From Sneathiella sp. (GTDB lineage: Bacteria; Pseudomonadota; Alphaproteobacteria; Sneathiellales; Sneathiellaceae), in NCBI RefSeq assembly GCF_002694385.1, contig NZ_NZMB01000012.1, positions 162,112 through 222,490 on the forward strand: a stretch of 60,379 bases of DNA. Reading direction: 5' to 3'. The notes beneath the pieces are model-generated. The model was not told where the DNA came from. It searched no databases and saw only the letters and a program-made list of their open reading frames with translations. A program made the translations under genes and the position numbers. This document shows, in pieces, positions 46,701-55,214 of the stretch (positions within the stretch are counted from its first letter, which is position 1; every line of letters begins with the position of its first letter).

Positions 46701-48346
46701 GGATTGGTCACCTGGCTGAAACGCTGGCGGAAATAATGATGCAAACCGCGATACTGCTTGGACAGAACGGCCAGCGGGGTGTCATCGCCCATGGAGCCGA
46801 CGGCTTCCTTGCCATCCTCCGCCATCGGCTGGATGATCAGCTCCAGGTCTTCCAACGACCAGCCGGCCGAAAGCTGCCGCTTACGCAGTTCCTGACGGTC
46901 AAAGCGGCGGACCTCTTTGGCGCCGGCAATCTTACTGCCCAGATCGACAGTATTTTCGATCCACTTGTCGAAGGGCTGGGAATTCGCCAACCGGTCTTTC
47001 AGTTCGCGGTCGAAATAAAACCGGCCCTTCTTCAGATCGACACCGATCATCTGGCCGGGGCCCACCCGCCCCTTGCGCACAATCTTCATTTCATCAACCG
47101 GCACCATGCCGGTTTCCGAGCCGACAATCAGCATGTTGTCCTGCGTCAGGGTATAGCGAAGCGGCCGGAGACCATTACGGTCAAGCCCGGCAATAACCCA
47201 GCGGCCATCCGTCGCGCAGATGGCGGCGGGTCCATCCCACGGTTCCATGACCGAGTTGCAATAGGCGTAAAGCGCCTTGTGCTTGACCGGCATATTTTCC
47301 TTGTTGCCCCAGCTTTCCGGGATCAACAGGGTTTTCGCCATCGGCGCGCTGCGACCGGCGCGGACCAATACCTCGAACACCGCATCCAGCGCGGCGCTGT
47401 CGGACCCGCCCGCCTGAATAATCGGCTTCACATCGTCGGAGCGGTCTCCGAACGTGTTGGAAACCATGCGGATTTCATGGCTTTTCATCCAGTTGATATT
47501 GCCGCGGATGGTATTGATCTCGCCGTTATGCGCGAGCATACGGAACGGCTGCGCCAGATTCCAAGTGGGGAATGTATTGGTCGAATAGCGCTGATGATAG
47601 ATGGCAAAGCTGGAAACAAACCGCTCATCCAGTAGATCGGGATAGAAGCTGGAAAGCTGTTCCGCCAGGAACATGCCCTTATAGATGATCGACCGGCAGG
47701 ACAGCGTGCAGATATAAAATCCGCTGATATGCGCGGCCAGCACGTTCTTCTCGATCCGCCGCCGGATGATATAAAGATCCCGTTCAAATTCATCATCGTC
47801 AACACCGCGCGTGTTGGCAATCATGATCTGCTCGATCTCCGGACGAGTCGCATTGGCCTTTTCGCCGATGATCGTTGCATCAACGGGAACCTGCCGCCAG
47901 CCATAGATATAATACCCGAAAGCGAGAATCTCGCTTTCAACAATCGTGCGGCAGGTCTCCTGCGCTTCGAAGTTGGTTTTCGGCAGGAACACCATGCCAA
48001 CGGCCAGCTTGCCGTCAATCGGTTCATGCCCGGTGCGCATGATATGTTCCTTGAAGAAATCATGCGGGATCTGGACATGGATGCCGCAGCCGTCGCCCGT
48101 CTTGCCATCCGCATCGACAGCACCACGGTGCCAGACCGCCTTCAAGGCGTCAATGCCCGCTTCGACCACAGCGCGCGAGGGTCTGCCGTCAATCGCCGCC
48201 ACCAGGCCAACGCCACAATTGTCCCTTTCCTCCGCCGGGTCATACATGCCGTTTTCGGCCAGAAAGGCAGCGTTATCCGTCCAGGATTTGACGAATGCTT
48301 CGCCTTGCGAGAGACCCGCCGACAGATTCTTGATGTTTTTCGTCAT
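43784..48346 (-). CDS. gltB: Glutamate synthase (NADPH) large subunit
   Basis: A 1520-residue enzyme making two glutamates from glutamine and 2-oxoglutarate. A propeptide of 43 residues precedes the nucleophile Cys44 (ERDNCGVGLVAA) of the class-II glutaminase domain (about 44-430). The central domain, FMN/synthase domain (GEGGQLPGFKVSEMIARLR, SGGTGASPQTSVKYAG) and 3Fe-4S cysteines (CHSNTCPVGIC) follow, then the C-terminal beta-helix with repeated Gly-rich turns. It is 18 bases downstream of gltD. AAGGTGG lies ahead of the ATG. Confidence 0.98.
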   Translation of the reverse strand: MTKNIKNLSAGLSQGEAFVKSWTDNAAFLAENGMYDPAEERDNCGVGLVAAIDGRPSRAVVEAGIDALKAVWHRGAVDADGKTGDGCGIHVQIPHDFFKEHIMRTGHEPIDGKLAVGMVFLPKTNFEAQETCRTIVESEILAFGYYIYGWRQVPVDATIIGEKANATRPEIEQIMIANTRGVDDDEFERDLYIIRRRIEKNVLAAHISGFYICTLSCRSIIYKGMFLAEQLSSFYPDLLDERFVSSFAIYHQRYSTNTFPTWNLAQPFRMLAHNGEINTIRGNINWMKSHEIRMVSNTFGDRSDDVKPIIQAGGSDSAALDAVFEVLVRAGRSAPMAKTLLIPESWGNKENMPVKHKALYAYCNSVMEPWDGPAAICATDGRWVIAGLDRNGLRPLRYTLTQDNMLIVGSETGMVPVDEMKIVRKGRVGPGQMIGVDLKKGRFYFDRELKDRLANSQPFDKWIENTVDLGSKIAGAKEVRRFDRQELRKRQLSAGWSLEDLELIIQPMAEDGKEAVGSMGDDTPLAVLSKQYRGLHHYFRQRFSQVTNPPIDSLRERSVMTLKTRLGNLNNILDEDKSQAEILALESPVLTNGEFEAMQVYMGNTAQEIDCTFDIADGPEALSTALRRIRKDAENAVRGGCAHLILNDMNIGLNRAPIPSILAAAGVHTHLVNEGLRTFTSINVRSGECLDVQYFAVLIGVGATTVNAYLLQESIVDRHDRGLFPGLDVSACLARAKEAINQGLLKVMSKMGISVISSYRGGYNFEAVGLSRALVAEFFPGMPSRISGIGLPGIQHKILEQQEKAFRSDVISLPVGGIYRYRASGEVHSFDGELIHILQTAVEKDSYSLYKKYSEGLRKMAPVNLRDLLDFKSPRKPIPIDEVESITEIRKRFVTGAMSLGALSPEAHETLAIAMNRIGGKSDSGEGGEDVARFKPKPNGDNANSAIKQIASGRFGVTAEYLNNCEEIEIKIAQGAKPGEGGQLPGFKVSEMIARLRNSTPGVTLISPPPHHDIYSIEDLAQLIYDLKQINPDARVCVKLVAEVGIGTVAAGVAKAKADVIMISGNSGGTGASPQTSVKYAGVPWEMGLPEVNQVLTLNKLRHGVLLRVDGGMKTGRDIVISAMMGGEEYGLGTGALVALGCILVRQCHSNTCPVGICTQDEELRKKYEGNADKLVNLFSFLAEEVREILAQLGFRSLQEIIGRSSLLSQVSRGSAHLDDLDLNPLLAEADAGNNPRYCVNQGPIPVPETLDAQMILDAASVFTKGGEKKQLAYSIRNTHRAIGTKLSSRIVRTFGMRGLEPGHITVRLRGSAGQSLGAFAVQGLKLEVLGDANDYCGKGLSGGSIVVRPLTSSPLKWNENAIIGNTVLYGATSGYLYAAGQAGERYAVRNSGAISVVEGCGTNGCEYMTGGMVTILGSVGDNFAAGMTGGMAFIYDADNLLPVHINDESVVYQRLASRHWEEVLKGMIADHVEHTQSPFAESLLANWSWEREHFYQVCPKEMINKLAQPLSDEMAQQSA

Positions 48347-48364
48347 ATCGTCACCACCTTTTTA

Positions 48365-49807
48365 TCAGGACGCCAGCGCCCGCTTTTCACTTGCCGCTCT
48401 CTTTTCCAGATATTGATGCACGGAAGCCGCTGCATCCCGGCCATCGCGAATGGCCCAGACCACGAGGGACGCCCCGCGGACAATATCGCCAACGGCAAAC
48501 ACGCCGTCGAGATTGGTCATCGCCGTTTTGAAATTCACCGAAATTGTGCCCCAGCGCGACACGTCCAGCTTCGGTTCATTGAACAGGGTCGGAATATCCT
48601 CCGCATCGAAACCCAGCGCCTTGATGGCAAGATCGCAGGGAATATCATGCTCCGAACCGTCGATTTCCACCGGCACCTGACGGCCCGTTGAATCGGGAAT
48701 ACCTAAATGCATGTCAATCGCCCGGACGCTGGTCACCGATGTGTCGCCGAGAAACGCCTTCGGCGCGGAGAGCCAGACAAATTCGACACCCTCCTCTTCC
48801 GCATTGACCACTTCCCGCAATGATCCGGGCATATTCTTGCGATCCCGCCGGTAAAGGCATTTGACGGACTTTGCGCCCTGACGCACGGCTGTCCGGACAC
48901 AGTCCATTGCCGTATCACCGCCGCCAATGACCACAACATTTTTGCCCGTCGCATTCAGCGTGCCATCCTCGAATGCAGGCACATCATCGCCAAGACCCTT
49001 GCGATTCGATGCCGTCAGATATTCCAACGCCGGGACAATACCGCCAAGGCCGCTGCCCGGCACCGCGATATCCCGCGACTTGTACACGCCCGTGGCGATG
49101 ACAATGGCGTCATGGCGCTCTCGCAGCTCAGCAAGGGTTGCATCGCGGCCTACTTCGAAATTCAGATGAAAGGTGATGCCGCTGTCCTGCAGCAGGCGGG
49201 AGCGGCGTTCGACAACTTCCTTTTCCAGCTTGAAGCCCGGGATTCCATAAATCATCAATCCGCCTGCCCGGTCATAGCGGTCATAGACATGCACCTGATA
49301 GCCCTTCTTGCGCAATTGATCCGCCGCCGCAAGCCCGCCCGGCCCCGCGCCGATCACCCCGACCGACTGCTCGCGTTCAACGACAGGCTTGGTCGGCTTC
49401 ACCCAGCCATTTTCCCAGGCCGTATCGGTAATATATTTTTCCACCGCACCGATGGTGACGGAATTGAAGCCCTTTTCAATCACGCAGGACCCTTCGCACA
49501 GGCGGTCCTGCGGGCAGATACGGCCGCAAATCTCCGGGAAATTATTGGTTGCCTGGCTGACTTCATATGCTTCTTCCAGCCGCCCGGCCGCCGTCATCAT
49601 CAACCAGTCGGGAATGTTATTCTGGACAGGACAATGAACCTGGCAGAAGGGAATGCCGCATTGTGAACAGCGGCTTGCCTGTTCTTTCGCCCGATCCTGA
49701 TCAAACTCGTCATAGATTTCATTGAAATCCTGCCGACGGTTGTCAGCCGCCCGCTTGGGCGGCATCTTTTTTTCGAGCGATACAAATTTCAGCATTTTTT
49801 CTGTCAT
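48365..49807 (-). CDS. gltD: Glutamate synthase (NADPH) small subunit
   Basis: A 480-residue FAD enzyme that passes electrons from NADPH to GltB. N-terminal 4Fe-4S cysteines occur in CSQCGIPFCQVHCP, the FAD dinucleotide fold in VGVIGAGPGGLAAADQLR, and the NADPH fold in NVVVIGGGDTAMDC. ATG 49807 was chosen (GGGA upstream); ATG at 49795 is possible and an extension to 49831 is unlikely. It is first in the gltD-gltB operon. Confidence 0.96.
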   Translation of the reverse strand: MTEKMLKFVSLEKKMPPKRAADNRRQDFNEIYDEFDQDRAKEQASRCSQCGIPFCQVHCPVQNNIPDWLMMTAAGRLEEAYEVSQATNNFPEICGRICPQDRLCEGSCVIEKGFNSVTIGAVEKYITDTAWENGWVKPTKPVVEREQSVGVIGAGPGGLAAADQLRKKGYQVHVYDRYDRAGGLMIYGIPGFKLEKEVVERRSRLLQDSGITFHLNFEVGRDATLAELRERHDAIVIATGVYKSRDIAVPGSGLGGIVPALEYLTASNRKGLGDDVPAFEDGTLNATGKNVVVIGGGDTAMDCVRTAVRQGAKSVKCLYRRDRKNMPGSLREVVNAEEEGVEFVWLSAPKAFLGDTSVTSVRAIDMHLGIPDSTGRQVPVEIDGSEHDIPCDLAIKALGFDAEDIPTLFNEPKLDVSRWGTISVNFKTAMTNLDGVFAVGDIVRGASLVVWAIRDGRDAAASVHQYLEKRAASEKRALAS

Positions 49808-50111
49808 CGGGCATTCCCATTTCGAGCGCACAGAGCCGCGTTCAACAATGAATCATGAACGTCAGGCGCACTTACCAATCAGTCAGGTTATATTTATTCC
49901 GCCCCTCACGACAGCACGGCACAGACGAAGAGGCATTCGGAATCATTCTAAAGACCGACGTATTGGATAACGCAAAATTTAGGGGATGACCAGCGAAAAA
50001 TGATATTTATGTCAAAGTAGCTGACATATTTTTTTACTTCATTATCATTTTGCCTTCATTTTTTATCAACAATGTCATGGCGCTCATATTAATAGGTCCG
50101 AATCGGACTTA
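49808..50111. other. Intergenic region upstream of gltD
   Basis: This 304-base, AT-rich gap should contain the gltD promoter and holds a TATGTCA inverted repeat (50008-50028) and most of a long hairpin (50083-50121). A TTGACA hexamer occurs on the minus strand inside the inverted repeat, but the matching -10 is poor. No sigma-54 element was found here, and no gene. Confidence 0.5.
50008..50028. promoter_or_regulatory. Operator-like inverted repeat upstream of gltD
   Basis: TATGTCA and TGACATA form perfect seven-base arms with a seven-base spacer. It lies about 200 bases upstream of gltD and near the end of the NDUFA9-like gene, which reads the same way. The symmetry suits a dimeric regulator; identity unknown. 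Confidence 0.45.
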
Positions 50112-50121
50112 TTAATATGAG
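50083..50121 (-). terminator. Long near-perfect hairpin at the 3' end of the NDUFA9-like gene
   Basis: Arms CTCATATTAATA (50083-50094) and TATTAATATGAG (50110-50121) pair perfectly, then one G-U type pair, then GTCCG/CGGAC, with a three-base loop AAT: 18 pairs in 39 bases. The hairpin includes the last codons and TAA stop of the gene at 50112. No T tract follows on the minus strand, so it may act as terminator, mRNA-stability element or protein site. Confidence 0.65.
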
Positions 50122-51062
50122 ACATGCGTCAGACCGCCCCCTCGCCGGTATCGCCTCAGATATTCGGGGACAACGGCATCGATTGACGCCGCCGTGATTC
50201 CCAGCGTATCCAGATTGGGAAAATCGCCCTTCGCCACATTATCATATTTCAGCAGCGCGACCTGATCAGCGGTCAGCGGCGGCCGTCCCGGCAATAGGGA
50301 CATGACAGCCCCCATCGCGCGCATGACGCCGAACGGCACCGGCAACAGCAGGCATTTCCGTCCCGTAAATTCCAGAACCTTTTCCATCAGTTCCCGGAAA
50401 CTGTAGACATCCGGCCCGGTCAGCTCGTAAGTCTTGCCCCGCGCCGCGGGCGTTTCAATGATCCGGACAATGGCGTCGGTCAAATCTTCGACCCAAATCG
50501 GCTGCATCTTCGATTCCCCGCCCCCGGCGAGAGGAAAAGCCGGCGCCAGGGACAGAATGCCGGCGAAGCGGTTGAAGAAGTCATCATCATTTCCAAACAC
50601 CACAGACGGGCGAAGAATGGTTGCCTCCGGAAACTCGGCCTTTGCCAGCTCCTCACCGACGGCCTTGCTGCGGGCGTAAGCCGCTTCATGATCCTTTGAG
50701 ACCCCGAGAGCTGACATATGTATGAGTTGAGCAACCCCGGCCTTGCGGGAGGCGGCGGCGATACGCTCCGCCGCATCAACATGCAGACGGCCAAAGTTCT
50801 GCGCCCCCTTCTCGAAAAGGATGCCGACAAGGTTGATCACAACGTCGGCCCCGGCAACCGCGCGTTCAACTGACGCCTGATTCCGGACATTGGTTTTAAA
50901 GCCGACAATCTGACCGACATTCCCCTGGGTCATCAAGGGCGCCGCGCTTTCGGTATCGCGCACCGCAATGCGGACCTGATACCCTTTGGCCGCAAGACGC
51001 CCCACCAGATGACGGCCGATAAAACCGGATCCTCCGAAAATGGTTATCAATTGACCCGACAT
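50112..51062 (-). CDS. NDUFA9-like NAD(P)-binding epimerase-type protein
   Basis: A 316-residue atypical short-chain dehydrogenase. The N-terminal cofactor motif ITIFGGSGFIGRHLV is intact, followed by VINLVGILFEKG and YARSKAVGEELAK (Tyr-x-x-x-Lys retained). Alphaproteobacterial relatives correspond to the NDUFA9 (39-kDa) subunit of mitochondrial complex I. No nuo genes are in the window, so complex I association is family-based only. GAGG precedes the ATG. Confidence 0.85.
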   Translation of the reverse strand: MSGQLITIFGGSGFIGRHLVGRLAAKGYQVRIAVRDTESAAPLMTQGNVGQIVGFKTNVRNQASVERAVAGADVVINLVGILFEKGAQNFGRLHVDAAERIAAASRKAGVAQLIHMSALGVSKDHEAAYARSKAVGEELAKAEFPEATILRPSVVFGNDDDFFNRFAGILSLAPAFPLAGGGESKMQPIWVEDLTDAIVRIIETPAARGKTYELTGPDVYSFRELMEKVLEFTGRKCLLLPVPFGVMRAMGAVMSLLPGRPPLTADQVALLKYDNVAKGDFPNLDTLGITAASIDAVVPEYLRRYRRGGGLTHVSY

Positions 51063-51195
51063 TGTTTTTTCCTCTCGTCAAAGGCAGCGGACAGGCGATG
51101 TCCAATTTGTCCTGTTTTATGCCATTATCTACCCGCATAAAATAGGCTCGCCAAGAGCAAACCACAAAATTCTTTGAAAGTTTCGACGAAGTTAG

Positions 51196-51224
51196 TTGAC
51201 ATCCGTCCAACTGCTTTATATCAG
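51196..51224 (+). promoter_or_regulatory. Promoter of tRNA-Leu
   Basis: TTGACA and TATCAG are separated by 17 bases, and the -10 box ends 15 bases before the tRNA 5' end. The -35 is perfect; the -10 is only fair. Confidence 0.55.
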
Positions 51225-51239
51225 AAGCAACGACGAGAT

Positions 51240-51326
51240 GCCCAGGTGGCGGAATTGGTAGACGCGCTAGCTTCAGGTGCTAGTTTCTGTATGGAAGTGG
51301 AAGTTCGAGTCTTCTCCTGGGCACCA
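51240..51326 (+). tRNA. tRNA-Leu (anticodon CAG)
   Basis: Eighty-seven bases with a long variable arm and encoded CCA. Acceptor arms GCCCAGG/CCTGGGC pair, the D region reads TGGCGGAATTGGTAGACGCG, the anticodon arm CTAGC-TTCAGGT-GCTAG shows CAG, and the T arm contains GTTCGAGTC. The long arm and sequence identify a class II leucine tRNA. Confidence 0.96.
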
Positions 51327-51393
51327 ATTTCAGCATATATTTACGGTTATGCTCCTATCCTTCAGACTGCGCTGGCCGTACCGGAGGATGACT

Positions 51394-52008
51394 ATGGCGA
51401 TATATGTGCATCAGGGCGACCTGCCCGATGACGTCGATCTCGGCCCCGAGATTGCAATCGACAGCGAAACCATGGGCCTGCTGCCGCAACGCGATCGGCT
51501 CTGCCTGGTCCAGCTTTCCGCCGGCGATGGCAATGCCCATCTCGTAAAGTTCGACGGGAAAAGCTATGCGGCGCCGAATCTGTCCCGTCAACTGGCTGAC
51601 CCCGAGCGGCTTAAAATCTTTCATTTCGGCCGTTTCGATATCGCCGTTATCGAACATTACCTCGGCGTGACCTGCACGCCCGTTTACTGCACCAAGATCG
51701 CCTCGCGGCTGGTGCGGACCTATACGGACCGCCACGGCCTCAAGAATCTGTGTCAGGATCTCCTCGGTATCGACATTTCCAAACAACAGCAATCCTCCGA
51801 CTGGGGCGCCGCAGAATTATCTGATGCGCAGAAGGAATATGCGGCGTCGGATGTACTCTATCTGCATCGTATCCGGGAACAGCTTGATGCGATGCTCAAG
51901 CGCGAGGGGCGGCACGAGTTGGCCCGGCGTTGTTTCGATTTTCTGCCGACCCGCGCCCGGCTGGATCTGGAAGGCTGGCCGGAAACCGATATTTTCGCCC
52001 ATAGCTGA
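51394..52008 (+). CDS. Ribonuclease D-type 3'-5' exonuclease (short form)
   Basis: A 204-residue DEDDy exonuclease: Asp23 and Glu25 (AIDSETMGL), Asp82 (HFGRFDIAVIEHY), Tyr149 and Asp153 (YAASDVLYLHRI). It lacks the HRDC domains of full-length RNase D, as in many alphaproteobacterial paralogues. GGAGG six bases before ATG 51394 decides the start; the open frame runs back into the tRNA. It lies 67 bases after tRNA-Leu and may be cotranscribed with it. Confidence 0.9.
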   Translation: MAIYVHQGDLPDDVDLGPEIAIDSETMGLLPQRDRLCLVQLSAGDGNAHLVKFDGKSYAAPNLSRQLADPERLKIFHFGRFDIAVIEHYLGVTCTPVYCTKIASRLVRTYTDRHGLKNLCQDLLGIDISKQQQSSDWGAAELSDAQKEYAASDVLYLHRIREQLDAMLKREGRHELARRCFDFLPTRARLDLEGWPETDIFAHS

Positions 52009-52032
52009 ATAGAGACAGGCCCGCTATTAACC

Positions 52033-52061
52033 TTGTGAAGAAGACGCAATTTTCTTATATA
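52033..52061 (+). promoter_or_regulatory. Promoter upstream of kdsD-lptCAB
   Basis: TTGTGA and TATATA with a 17-base spacer; the expected start of transcription is near 52068. This fits a leader of about 70 bases to the chosen kdsD ATG. Confidence 0.55.
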
Positions 52062-52137
52062 TTGAGAGACTTCAGCGATGGAGTGTCAGCCCGGCCATAA
52101 GCACATCGGGAAATGTAACCAGACGACGGATCGATTA

Positions 52138-53139
52138 ATGACAATTTCGAAGGAAGCGGTGACAGCCAGGGTTGATGAAAACCCGGATATCGTTGCCGCC
52201 CGGAAAGTCCTGAAAACGGAGGCGGAGGCGCTCCTGCAACTTCAGGATGACCTCGATGCAGAATTCGTCAAGGCGCTTGATTACATATTTGCCGCAAAAG
52301 GCCGGGTTATCGTCAGCGGCATGGGGAAGAGCGGTCATATCGGGAACAAGATCGCTGCCACCCTCGCCTCCACCGGCACTCCCGCTCAATTTGTGCATCC
52401 CGCCGAGGCCAGCCATGGCGACCTGGGCATGATCACCAACAATGATGTCGTCCTCTGTCTTTCAAATTCAGGCGGCACGAAAGAGCTGAGCGATATCATT
52501 GCCTACACCCGCCGGTTCAATATCCCGCTGATTGCGATCGTGGGAAAGGCCGACAGCACGCTTGGCCGACGCGCGGATGCTCTCCTGCTCCTTCCTGATG
52601 TACCGGAGGCCTGTCCCATGGGCCTTGCGCCGACGACCTCGACAACCGTCACGTTAGCGTTAGGCGATGCGCTGGCCGTTGCGCTTCTTGCCCGTCGCGG
52701 TTTCAATGCAGAGAAGTACCGGGTTTTTCATCCGGGCGGCAAGCTTGGCGGATCGCTAGTCAAGGTCGAAGACCTCATGCATACGGGCGATGCCATGCCG
52801 CTCGTCCCGGAGGGCACCCCGATGAGCGAGGCGCTGATCGAAATATCGGCGAAAAGTTTCGGCTGTGTCGGGATCTTGAGTTCGGAACAGGCGCTAATCG
52901 GCATTATCACGGACGGCGACCTACGCCGTCACATGGGTGCTGATCTTCTGGAAAAATCCGTCAGCGAGGTCATGACCAGAAACCCGCAAACCATCCGGCC
53001 AACTGCGCTGGCGGGGGAGGCGCTCGCCCAAATGAATTCTACGGGGTTTAACGGCATCACCTGTCTTTTTGTTGTGGAGAACGGCATACCAATCGGCGTG
53101 ATCAGCGTCCATGACTGCCTGAGAAGCGGGGTTGTATAG
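52138..53139 (+). CDS. kdsD: Arabinose-5-phosphate isomerase KdsD/KpsF
   Basis: First enzyme of KDO synthesis for lipopolysaccharide, 333 residues. An N-terminal SIS sugar-isomerase domain (GRVIVSGMGKSGHIGNKIAATL, cited as landmark; LGLAPTTSTT-type region) is followed by two CBS domains (from about 220: LVKVEDLMHTG, and SVSEVMTRNPQTI). The family start is near MTISKEAV; an in-frame ATG at 52078 is possible but leaves almost no leader after the promoter. It heads the lpt run. Confidence 0.94.
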   Translation: MTISKEAVTARVDENPDIVAARKVLKTEAEALLQLQDDLDAEFVKALDYIFAAKGRVIVSGMGKSGHIGNKIAATLASTGTPAQFVHPAEASHGDLGMITNNDVVLCLSNSGGTKELSDIIAYTRRFNIPLIAIVGKADSTLGRRADALLLLPDVPEACPMGLAPTTSTTVTLALGDALAVALLARRGFNAEKYRVFHPGGKLGGSLVKVEDLMHTGDAMPLVPEGTPMSEALIEISAKSFGCVGILSSEQALIGIITDGDLRRHMGADLLEKSVSEVMTRNPQTIRPTALAGEALAQMNSTGFNGITCLFVVENGIPIGVISVHDCLRSGVV

Positions 53140-53142
53140 AAG

Positions 53143-53820
53143 ATGAAGCCCGCGGATGCCATACCACCGGAAGAAAAAATCTCGAACAAAACCCTGTCGG
53201 GCGCGAAGGATTTCCTTGGAACGCCATCGCTTGTCGAAGCGAAATTCAACGCCCGCTACAGCCATTTTGTATCCATTATAAAATTCATTCTTCTTGGGCT
53301 TGCAATCCTGTTGATTGGCCTTGCTTTTATCCTGCCAAATCTCGATCAGCCGGAGGGCTTCACCCTTGATTACGCTGATGTGACGGTTTCCGATGACGGG
53401 CTGACCATGAAAAACCCGCAGTATGTGGCCAGCGATATCAACGAACAGCAATATGTGGTGACAGCCGATACGGCAACACAAAAGTCGCCGACAGCGACCC
53501 TGGTTGCCTTGAAAAACCTCCAGGCCGATATCACCCTGACCAGCGGGGACTGGATTTCCATCACCGCCCCCGAGGGAGAACTCAATACGGAGACCGGCAT
53601 TCTCGATCTTTATGGTAAAATCGACATATTCAGTGATAGCGGCAACCAGCTTGCCGCCAACTCGGCCCGGGTCGATCTGAAACAGCAAACTGTTGTGAGC
53701 CAGAACCCGCTCAAAGGGCATGGTCCGCTCGGCACGATTGAGGCCGACAGCCTTGCCGCAGACCAGATAACTGGTAACATACGCTTCGACGGCAATGTCA
53801 AGCTCACCATCAACCCCTGA
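53143..53820 (+). CDS. lptC: LPS export protein LptC
   Basis: A 225-residue bitopic inner-membrane protein of the lipopolysaccharide bridge. A cytosolic N-tail (about 45 residues) precedes one transmembrane helix (about 47-68) and a periplasmic beta-jellyroll region (LTMKNPQYVASD, LDLYGKIDIFSDSG). Sequence is weakly conserved; context between kdsD and lptA supports the name. It starts three bases after kdsD. Confidence 0.9.
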   Translation: MKPADAIPPEEKISNKTLSGAKDFLGTPSLVEAKFNARYSHFVSIIKFILLGLAILLIGLAFILPNLDQPEGFTLDYADVTVSDDGLTMKNPQYVASDINEQQYVVTADTATQKSPTATLVALKNLQADITLTSGDWISITAPEGELNTETGILDLYGKIDIFSDSGNQLAANSARVDLKQQTVVSQNPLKGHGPLGTIEADSLAADQITGNIRFDGNVKLTINP

Positions 53821-53841
53821 ACGGCCACGAAAGACCCCCTT

Positions 53842-54396
53842 ATGAAGAAGCTGACCCATGGATTGAAATCGCTGCTTCCTGCCATTGCGCTGTCACTGGT
53901 GATCGGCCTTCCGGCAGCCATGGCGCAATCCCAACCCGGCGGCGGTTTTGACAGCAATCAGCCCATTGAAATCACAGCCGACTCACTGGAAGTTCAGCAG
54001 GCCGAGCAGATCGCTATATTTGAGGGCAATGTACAGGTCATCCAGGGCGAAATCCGCATGCGCGCGGCGCGGCTGATCGTTCATTATTCGGACCAAAAAC
54101 AGCAAAATCAGGGGGAGCCCGCCAATATCCGCCAGATTGACGCCATCGGTGATGTTTTTATCTCCAACCCGCGTGAAACGGCTCAAGGTGACAAAGGCGT
54201 TTACCGGGTGACAAATAAACAAATTGATTTAACGGGAAATGTGGTATTAACCCAAGGTAAGAATGTGTTGCGCGGCGACAGTCTCACCCTCAATCTGGCC
54301 ACCGGCCAGAGCCGAGTGGAAGGCGGAACGGGCACGAATGGAAACCAGGGCCGCGTGAAGGGGATATTCGTTCCTGAAGAAAAAGCCGGCGAGTAA
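53842..54396 (+). CDS. lptA: LPS transport periplasmic protein LptA
   Basis: A 184-residue periplasmic protein. Signal peptide ending AMA (about residue 29), then the OstA/LptA jellyroll ([40 protein letters not shown] and [19 protein letters not shown]-like segments). It polymerises or bridges LptC to LptD. Lies between lptC and lptB. Confidence 0.94.
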   Translation: MKKLTHGLKSLLPAIALSLVIGLPAAMAQSQPGGGFDSNQPIEITADSLEVQQAEQIAIFEGNVQVIQGEIRMRAARLIVHYSDQKQQNQGEPANIRQIDAIGDVFISNPRETAQGDKGVYRVTNKQIDLTGNVVLTQGKNVLRGDSLTLNLATGQSRVEGGTGTNGNQGRVKGIFVPEEKAGE

Positions 54397-54410
54397 AGTA
54401 TGAAACACGG

Positions 54411-55184
54411 ATGACGACAGGTATACAACCTCCCGATAATCGTCCCCGGCTGGTCGCCGAGAATACGGGGCTGCGGGCACAGAATATTGGCAAAGCCTTC
54501 AAGAAACGCCCTATACTCCGCGGGGTGGATATCACCGTCAACCGGGGCGAGGCGGTCGGCCTTCTGGGGCCGAATGGCGCGGGCAAGACGACCAGCTTTT
54601 ATATCATTTCCGGCCTGCTACGCCCCGATTATGGCACGATATATCTTGATGGCCGCGATGTGACCGAACTGCCGATGTATCGCCGGGCGCGTCTTGGCAT
54701 CGGATATCTGCCGCAGGAAGCCTCCATCTTTCGCGGCATGAATGTGGAGCAGAATATCCGCGCCGTTCTGGAACTGATCGAAACCGACCGCGAAAAACGC
54801 GAGGCCATGCTGGAAGGGTTGCTGGCGGAATTTTCCATCTCGCATCTTCGCCGCACACCCGCCATTGCGCTTTCAGGCGGTGAACGGCGACGTGTTGAAA
54901 TTGCCCGGGCGCTTGCCGGCAAACCCAACTATATCATGCTCGACGAGCCGCTGGCCGGGATTGACCCGATCGCCGTCGGCGATATTCGCGATCTTGTTTC
55001 CCATCTCAAGGATCGCGGAATTGGCGTTCTGATCACCGAGCATAACGTACGCGAAACGCTTGATATCATTGACCGTGCATATATTCTTAACGAAGGACGT
55101 GTCATAAAAGAAGGCAATCCGTCGGAAATCGTGTCCGACGAAGGAGTAAGACGCGTTTATTTGGGGGATCGCTTCAATCTCTAG
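54411..55184 (+). CDS. lptB: LPS export ABC transporter ATPase LptB
   Basis: A 257-residue ABC ATPase that drives LptFG. Walker A GPNGAGKT (53-60), Q-loop region [13 protein letters not shown], signature [16 protein letters not shown] and Walker [14 protein letters not shown]. The tail [13 protein letters not shown] is typical of LptB. A short N-terminal extension of about 20 residues is present. Lies 14 bases after lptA. Confidence 0.97.
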   Translation: MTTGIQPPDNRPRLVAENTGLRAQNIGKAFKKRPILRGVDITVNRGEAVGLLGPNGAGKTTSFYIISGLLRPDYGTIYLDGRDVTELPMYRRARLGIGYLPQEASIFRGMNVEQNIRAVLELIETDREKREAMLEGLLAEFSISHLRRTPAIALSGGERRRVEIARALAGKPNYIMLDEPLAGIDPIAVGDIRDLVSHLKDRGIGVLITEHNVRETLDIIDRAYILNEGRVIKEGNPSEIVSDEGVRRVYLGDRFNL

Positions 55185-55214
55185 GCTACAGAGACTGACG
55201 GGATCGGGAGAAAA

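Noticed and set aside
46337-47635. 432-codon plus-strand open frame opposite gltB
   Set aside because: Antisense to a fully conserved enzyme; no recognisable protein features.
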